Assembly (NCBI GenBank): GCA_018401565.1
Contig: JAGYKS010000024.1
Coordinates: 176,409-240,408, forward strand
Length of the DNA stretch: 64,000 bases
Direction of reading: 5' to 3'
Source: Acidimicrobiales bacterium
GTDB lineage: Bacteria > Actinomycetota > Acidimicrobiia > Acidimicrobiales > Acidimicrobilacustridaceae
The translations under genes and the position numbers were made by a program. Positions 59,724-64,000 of the stretch are shown piece after piece. The notes beneath the pieces were generated by a model. It was not told the origin of the DNA, did no database searches, and saw only the letters and a list, made by a program, of their open reading frames with translations. Within the stretch, counting starts at the first letter, position 1; the number at the start of each line of letters is the position of its first letter.

Positions 59724-60500
59724 ATGAGTACCACCGACATCGGCTGGTGGGGTCTGGCGGCATCACTGGTGCTGGTGGCCGTGGCTGTGGGGTTGTCGCT
59801 GGCGTTGGGGCTGGGGCTGGCCCGCACCATGTTGTGGTCCAGTGCGCGCGCAGCCCTGCAGCTGGCGGCGGTGGGGGTGGCGTTGGGCCTGGTGCTCGAA
59901 CCAGGGGCCCCGGTGGCGTGGGCGTGGGTGTGGGTGGCAGGGATGACCGTGTTTGCCGCAGTGACGGTGGCCCGGCGCACCCCCGAGGTGCCCGGGATCG
60001 GGCCGCTGGCGTTGGTGGCGTGTGTGGCCGTGGTGGTGGTGAGTCTGGGCGTGGTGTTCGGTCTGGGCATCTTCCCCATGGAGGCCCGGGCCATCGTGCC
60101 GCTGGGCGGGATGATGGTGGGCAACGCCATGGCTGCCACCGTGGTGGCCGCCCGCCGGCTGGTGGGCGAGCTCAGCGAACAGCGTGACGAGGTTGAGGCC
60201 CGCCTGGCGCTGGGTCATTCCTGGCCCGAGGCGTCACGGCCGTATGTGCGCCGGGCCATGCGCACCGCCATGACCAGCCAGATCGAAAGCACCAAGGCGG
60301 TGGGCCTGGTGTTTTTGCCCGGGGCCATGACCGGTCTGGTGCTGGCCGGGGTTGATGCCCGTCAGGCTGTGGCCGTGCAGTTGGCCGTCATGTACCTGAT
60401 CCTGGGGTCGGTGGCCACCGCCGTGGTGGTGATCGGGCTGGGGGTGGTGCGACGGTTGTTCACCCCCGACCATCGCCTGCGGCCCCTGCGCTTTTGCTGA
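59724..60500 (+). CDS. FetB-like (UPF0014) membrane permease
   Basis: A 258-residue protein with about seven helices: LAASLVLVAVAVGLSLALGLGLARTMLWSSARAALQLAAVGVALGLVL, the family opening, then PLGGMMVGNAMAATVVAARRL with the conserved GMMVGNAM. It also has EARLALGHSWPEASRPYVRRAMRTAMTSQIESTKAVGLVFLPGAMTGLVLAGVDARQAVAVQLAVMYLILGS. It is the membrane half of the FetAB-type exporter. The start lies in the second copy of a 14-base repeat (cgagcagtcatgag at 59681-59694 and 59714-59727), where the first copy contains the ATPase stop: a short duplication created the intergenic region. Confidence 0.88.
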   Translation: MSTTDIGWWGLAASLVLVAVAVGLSLALGLGLARTMLWSSARAALQLAAVGVALGLVLEPGAPVAWAWVWVAGMTVFAAVTVARRTPEVPGIGPLALVACVAVVVVSLGVVFGLGIFPMEARAIVPLGGMMVGNAMAATVVAARRLVGELSEQRDEVEARLALGHSWPEASRPYVRRAMRTAMTSQIESTKAVGLVFLPGAMTGLVLAGVDARQAVAVQLAVMYLILGSVATAVVVIGLGVVRRLFTPDHRLRPLRFC

Positions 60501-61377
60501 AGTCACGCTCCAGCCTAGCTTGGCCCTGCAGCCCATTTCATACCGGCAACAGGCGTGGTCGTTCTGTCCGACTGCCCAATGCTTGCCGGCTCCGGTACCG
60601 CCACCCGGTTGAGTGACCAGAACGCCGCTGCGCCGGCGGGAAGGTCCATCGGCGGGGCAACGAGCAGGGAGCCCACTGCACCTGGAGAGTCGCCATCCGG
60701 GGCGGCGCGAATCGCTTTGGCGCAGAGGGGTCGAACGAGCCAGTGCGGGCGGGGACCTCATCTAAGGGCGCATCCTGATACCGTATAAGAATCTCTTGTG
60801 ACGTAGGTAAAAATAAGTCTTATCAAATCAACCTTGGCTGCGTGTGATGGCCGTCTTCTCCTCCACTCGGCCACCGGTTCAGCCACACCGCCATCGATGA
60901 CCGCACCAGCCTTTGGTCGCGTAGAATCGTCACTGATGGAAAAGGCCCAGCCGATCGCCAGCGTCTTGGCAGCATGCCCAAAGTTGGTTGGAGGCTCTGT
61001 GGCGACCTTGATGGGCGGGCACTCACGAACACCGGGATTACCACCGATCACATTCATTGGGAGAGGCGCTGGCTGAGCTTTGACGGGAGCTTGATAGCTA
61101 TTTAACTTTTTCCGGCGTCAGACTAGCGGCGGAAGTCGAACAGGTCGCCCAGTTCCTACTCAAAAAATGGGCATCGATGCGACTTTGGCTTTCACCGCAT
61201 CCAATGATTAACCGCCTTCACTGGATTAGTTATTTTTGCAAATACAACCTTTCTGCAGCGCGTTTAAGTCCGCCCATTTGCTCGGGTGCAACCTCCCTGA
61301 ACAACACACTTAGTGGCCGATTGAATACGAACGATTCCAATCGCGAGTGATTGTGATCGAGACAGGATTTCCACGGA
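60501..61377. other. gene-poor transition from high-GC to AT-richer DNA
   Basis: 877 bases with no gene I can support. Up to ~60770 the composition is like the chromosome; after ~60780 it becomes clearly AT-richer (e.g. cttgatagctatttaact near 61089). Weak ORFs of 70-100 codons exist on both strands around 60760-61080 (minus: GNPGVRECPPIKVATEPPTNF; plus: EKAQPIASVLAACPKLVGG) but no family is recognised and they overlap each other. It probably contains remnants plus the promoter of the following glycosyltransferase. Confidence 0.5.
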
Positions 61378-62501
61378 ATGCCGGGTAGCCGAACCAAGAT
61401 TTTGATGATCATCAAGAACGGGGCCTTTGGTGGCGCTGAAATGATCATGCTGAATTTCGCTCGTTATCATTGTAGGAGCGAGGTTGAGCTTCATTGCGCG
61501 TATGTCATAGAGACCCATCCTGATTTCATTGAACAACTTCGAACCTTGAGCGTCAAATGCCACAACCTTGGACAAGGGCGAGGAGGCCATCTTCTTTGGC
61601 CTATTCGTCTCTACCGGCTTCTTGGAGCATCGTTTGATGCGATTCATATACATTCACCTCTTCCTGGTTCAGTCGCAAGAGTTCTGTCCAGAGCAAGAAT
61701 GGGTAGGCGCCCCATTCTGGTGACCACGGAGCATTCACTTTGGAGTGGTTATCGACCATCAACTCGTTTGCTAAACCGATTCACCGTCCAATTCGATGAT
61801 TTGGTTATTTCTGTCTCAGACGACGCAACTGACTCGATGCCCTCTCGTAGAGCAGATGCAGTCCGAACTATGGTTCACGGAGTGGCGCTCGAGGATTTTA
61901 GACGGTCAGATCGCTCCGGTTTCTACTACGATCACAGCATCGCCGAAGGACCTATTCACTTTAGAGCAATTGGCAACTTCTCTTCCACAAAAACTACACC
62001 TTGCTGTTGGATGCCTTCTCTTTGATCGCAAGCGTGGATTCTCAGTTCATTTTGACGATTGCCGGATATCGGACCGATGGTCCCGCACTTGCTCAAATGA
62101 TTCGTGAGCGGGCTCTTGATGGACGGGTCCACGCCATTGGCTCATGCTCGAAGATCGCTTCCTTCTTGGAGGATCTTGATGTATTCGTTCACTCAGCCGA
62201 TTATGAAGTCGGCCCGCTCGTGATTATGGAAGCGTGTGCTGTAGGCCTACCGATTGTGACCACGGAAGTTGGGATCGTCCGTTCTCACTTCCAGAGACGG
62301 CTTGAACGCCCTTGTGGTGCAGCCCGGTGACACTGTGGCTTTGAGCCTGGAGCGCTGTCTCTCGCAGGTACCAGTCGGTCGCTGCGCAAACGTTTGGCCA
62401 ACGCTGCCTACGATGAGCGATGGCGTTTCGATGCCTCAAAAGTCTCGAAGAAGGTTGAGGGTTTGATTCTTTCTGCAGTGGCATCCAGAACCCGTTTTTG
62501 A
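61378..62501 (+). CDS. GT4-like glycosyltransferase in AT-richer DNA (three or more frameshifts)
   Basis: About 373 residues when joined. From ATG 61378: TKILMIIKNGAFGGAEMIMLNFARYHC is the GT4 entry with GGAE. HIHSPLPGSVARVLSRARMGRRPILVTTEHSLWSG and VISVSDDATDS follow. At ~61985 (five A; six would give STKNYTLLLDAF) the next frame carries FSLIASVDSQFILTIAGYRTDGPAL and DVFVHSADYEVGPLVIMEACAVGLPIVTTEVG, the donor-site EACAxGLP block. Further shifts near 62300 and 62360 lead to LRKRLANAAYDERWRF and a TGA at 62499-62501. Codon use is unlike the rest of the window, indicating transfer from a lower-GC donor. It could be decaying, although sequence error explains the breaks equally well. Confidence 0.75.
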
Positions 62502-62798
62502 GACACGCCGTGAGCCTTTGCCCCTTGAATCTTGTTTCAGGTTCACAAGGCCTGGGTTATTTCGAGGAGAAGTCCGGCTGAGGTGACCCCTGTGTAGTGG
62601 TCCAGGTGGCGTGTACCTCTGATCGGGGACCTGCGGTGTGAGACTCAGGTAGCGGTTTGTTTTGTTGTCGTCGATCGAAGTCGCTGCGAGTCGTTACCGA
62701 TTGATGAGTGGCGTCGCCGGCGGTTTTGGAACGTTTCGCTTCAGCCAGTCACGGCCATGGACAATTCCAGGCGGGTTGTCGAGTTCTTACGGGCCAGC
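62502..62798. other. remnant region containing a second IS-end-like sequence
   Basis: 297 bases between the glycosyltransferase and the IS3-like element. At 62579 it holds tgaggtgacccctgtgtagt followed by ggtccagg, closely similar to the IS left end at 62799 (tgaggggtccccgtctggtg, then gtccag). Short open frames exist (e.g. ending VVEFLRAS at the IS edge) but none is recognised. It looks like a stub of a related element. Confidence 0.5.
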
Positions 62799-62827
62799 TG
62801 AGGGGTCCCCGTCTGGTGGTCCAGTTG

Positions 62828-63655
62828 CTATGTGAGTACTGGTTGGTTTCGGGTGGTCCAGGCTTGGGTGAACTCGTTTGGGGTGAGGTCGCCGTGGGCG
62901 CTGTGGGGTCGGTTCATGTTGTAGTCGATGCGCCAGTCCTCGATGAGGACTTGGGCTTCGAGGAGGCTGTCGAATTGCCAGCCGTTGAGGAACTCGTCGC
63001 GTAGCCGGCCGTTGAATGACTCGATCCAGGCGTTCTGCCAGGGTGAGCCGGGATCGATGAAACAGGTGCCGACATTGTTGAAGCGGCACCAGTCGGCAAC
63101 GGCCGCAGCGATGAACTCGGGGCCGTTGTCGAACCTTACGAACGCTGGTGTGCCTTGGGTGACGCTGAGCCGGTCCAAACAGGCGACGACACGGTCGGCG
63201 TCAATGGAGCGGCCCACAACAATGGCGGGGCATTCTCGGGTGTACTCGTCGACGATGTTCAGCAGCTTGATGGTGCGACCATCGATGGTGGTGTCGAACT
63301 GGAAATCGAGTGCCCACAAGGCGTTCGGTGCGATGGGGCACATCGCTCCGACGGCAGTTCCGACGCCACGGTGGGGCCTTTTACGTTTGCGGTAGGGGAC
63401 TTTCAGGCCTTCTGTACGCCACAGGCGCTGGATCCGTTTGTCGTTGACCCGCCAGCCTGCCCGGCGGGCCGCTGTGGCGGCTCGACGCCAACCCCAGCGT
63501 GGACGCTCCCGAGAGAAGTCACGCAGGAAGGCGCGTAGCTCGGCCTCATCATCACTGACCGTCGGCGGTTCGAGCCGCTGGGTTGACCGGTGCTGGCCAA
63601 CAACCCGGCACGCCCGCCGCTGAGAAACCCCGAACCGTTCTGTGAGCACATTCAC
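62828..63655 (-). CDS. IS3-family transposase OrfB (DDE integrase domain)
   Basis: 275 residues as an independent frame. An HTH_21-like N-terminus (FGVSQRRACRVVGQHRSTQR), the region FSRERPRWGWRRAATAARRAGWRVNDKRIQRLWRTEGLKVPYRKRKR, and the rve/DDE catalytic core. The core shows Asp in WALDFQFDTTIDGRTIKLL, Asp in FVRFDNGPEFIAAAV and Glu in WIESFNGRLRDEFLN. All three acidic residues are present and the frame is intact, so it may be active. The frame is open upstream (LTPNRRRAAV) and joins OrfA through a -1 frameshift, producing the OrfAB transposase that cuts and joins the ends. Confidence 0.93.
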   Translation of the reverse strand: MNVLTERFGVSQRRACRVVGQHRSTQRLEPPTVSDDEAELRAFLRDFSRERPRWGWRRAATAARRAGWRVNDKRIQRLWRTEGLKVPYRKRKRPHRGVGTAVGAMCPIAPNALWALDFQFDTTIDGRTIKLLNIVDEYTRECPAIVVGRSIDADRVVACLDRLSVTQGTPAFVRFDNGPEFIAAAVADWCRFNNVGTCFIDPGSPWQNAWIESFNGRLRDEFLNGWQFDSLLEAQVLIEDWRIDYNMNRPHSAHGDLTPNEFTQAWTTRNQPVLT

Positions 63656-63678
63656 TGCAGCCCGGCGACGGTTCGGGG

Positions 63679-63960
63679 TCAGAAGTTTCCCTCGGCCAGC
63701 TCCTTGAGCATCGCTTTGTCGAGCTCTGCTTCAGCCAACAGTTTCTTCAGCCGGGCGTTCTCCCATTCGAGTTCCTTGAGCCGTTTGGCGTCGCTGGCTT
63801 TCATGCCGCCGTACTGGGCGACCCACCGATGCCAGGTCGACTCGGCGATCTGCAAATGCCGGCACACCTCATCAAGCTCGGACCCGCCAGCCAAAAGCTT
63901 GTTGCCCTCAGCGATCTTGCGGATGATCTGATCGGGCGTATGCCGTCGTCGTTTGGTCAT
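63679..63960 (-). CDS. IS3-family OrfA (helix-turn-helix and leucine zipper)
   Basis: 93 residues from ATG 63960 (MTKRRRHTPDQIIRKIAEGNKLLAGG). HTH_8-type helices (LDEVCRHLQIAESTWHRWVAQYGGM) are followed by a leucine-zipper segment (LKELEWENARLKKLLAEAELDKAMLKEL) that dimerises it. It binds the terminal repeats and, fused to OrfB, forms the transposase. It ends AEGNF at 63679; three codons before the stop lies the slippery heptamer. The upstream in-frame codons are rejected because MTKRRRHTP is the family N-terminus. Confidence 0.92.
   Translation of the reverse strand: MTKRRRHTPDQIIRKIAEGNKLLAGGSELDEVCRHLQIAESTWHRWVAQYGGMKASDAKRLKELEWENARLKKLLAEAELDKAMLKELAEGNF
63685..63691 (-). promoter_or_regulatory. 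G GGA AAC slippery heptamer for -1 programmed frameshifting
   Basis: On the minus strand, gag gga aac ttc tga ends OrfA. The heptamer GGGAAAC is in the X XXY YYZ register of OrfA, and a -1 slip enters the OrfB frame (ctt ctg acc ccg aac). The position, just before the OrfA stop with OrfB in -1, is that expected for IS3 elements. Confidence 0.75.
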
Positions 63961-64000
63961 GGTTGCTGTCCTCCTGGCCCCATCATGGGGCAACGGACTC

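Larger units (their letters stand above)
62799..63985 (-). mobile_element. IS3-family insertion sequence
   Basis: About 1.19 kb with orfA and orfB on the minus strand in the IS3 arrangement. The ends are tgaggggtcc (left, from 62799) and, read inward from the right, tgatggggcc (to 63985): imperfect inverted repeats starting TGA, as IS3 elements begin TG and end CA. Further partial matches (ggtggtccag / ggaggacag) follow inward. A clean 3-4-bp target duplication was not seen, so the exact borders are approximate. High GC, unlike the adjoining glycosyltransferase gene. Confidence 0.8.

Noticed and set aside
60758..61076. Two opposing ~80-100-codon ORFs in the gap before the acquired glycosyltransferase
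   Set aside because: They overlap on opposite strands, match no family I know and have weak starts. Noted only in the region description.

Overview
The window is high-GC bacterial DNA with actinobacterial gene content: a homodimeric pyruvate dehydrogenase E1, methylmalonyl-CoA mutase with MeaB, cobalamin-dependent MetH beside a PduO-type adenosyltransferase, acyl-CoA dehydrogenase and HSD10-like enzymes, a TIGR03252-type HhH-GPD protein, and many GTG starts with ATGA/GTGA overlaps. I read it as Actinomycetota, perhaps Acidimicrobiia. The class is a guess. No rRNA, tRNA or CRISPR array was recognised.

Layout. 1-20.6 kb: mixed metabolism. It holds a carotene/fatty-acid hydroxylase fragment, an MBL hydrolase, an acyl-CoA dehydrogenase, an alpha/beta hydrolase, a K+ channel with RCK domains, aceE, RNase HI, a hydantoinase/oxoprolinase pair, two PIN-domain toxin-antitoxin modules, an HSD10-like SDR behind a perfect palindrome, a TIGR01777 protein, a UDP-sugar dehydrogenase and an M23 peptidase. 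20.6-26.3 kb: a coupled run of lpdA, the E2 acyltransferase gene, a natural lipB-lipA fusion and a membrane protein, joining 2-oxoacid dehydrogenase subunits to lipoylation. 26.3-34.4 kb: metH divergent from the adenosyltransferase gene, leucyl aminopeptidase, a conserved hypothetical, and a rhodanese-ThiF protein.

34.4-55.7 kb is the most distinctive part, an envelope locus. A flippase and a lipoprotein precede three secreted proteins that share about ten copies of a ~105-residue repeat. One carries three SLH domains, one a glucosaminidase and one a PGRP-type amidase. The dTDP-rhamnose genes are split around them: rmlA lies inside the group and rmlC-B-D follow. Next come glycosyltransferases, a Wzm/Wzt exporter with a carbohydrate-binding tail, and a ~1000-residue double glycosyltransferase whose second half resembles the S-layer rhamnosyltransferase WsaF. 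Together they suggest a rhamnose-rich glycan made and exported next to the enzymes and anchors that work on the wall.

55.8-60.5 kb: meaB and methylmalonyl-CoA mutase, then a FetAB-like ABC pair. From about 60.8 kb the DNA becomes visibly AT-richer and holds one glycosyltransferase gene. It is followed by remnants and an IS3-family element with a GGGAAAC slippery site: an acquired, IS-associated segment.

Two features run through the window. First, about 30 single-base frameshifts split genes that are otherwise convincing, including aceE, rnhA and rmlA. Several sit in homopolymers, and the broken reading resumes exactly, so sequencing or assembly error is more likely than gene decay. Split genes are therefore given as one feature each. 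Second, at least 15 short tandem repeats (units 9-27 bp, 2-8 copies) lie both between genes and inside coding loops, where the unit is a multiple of three.
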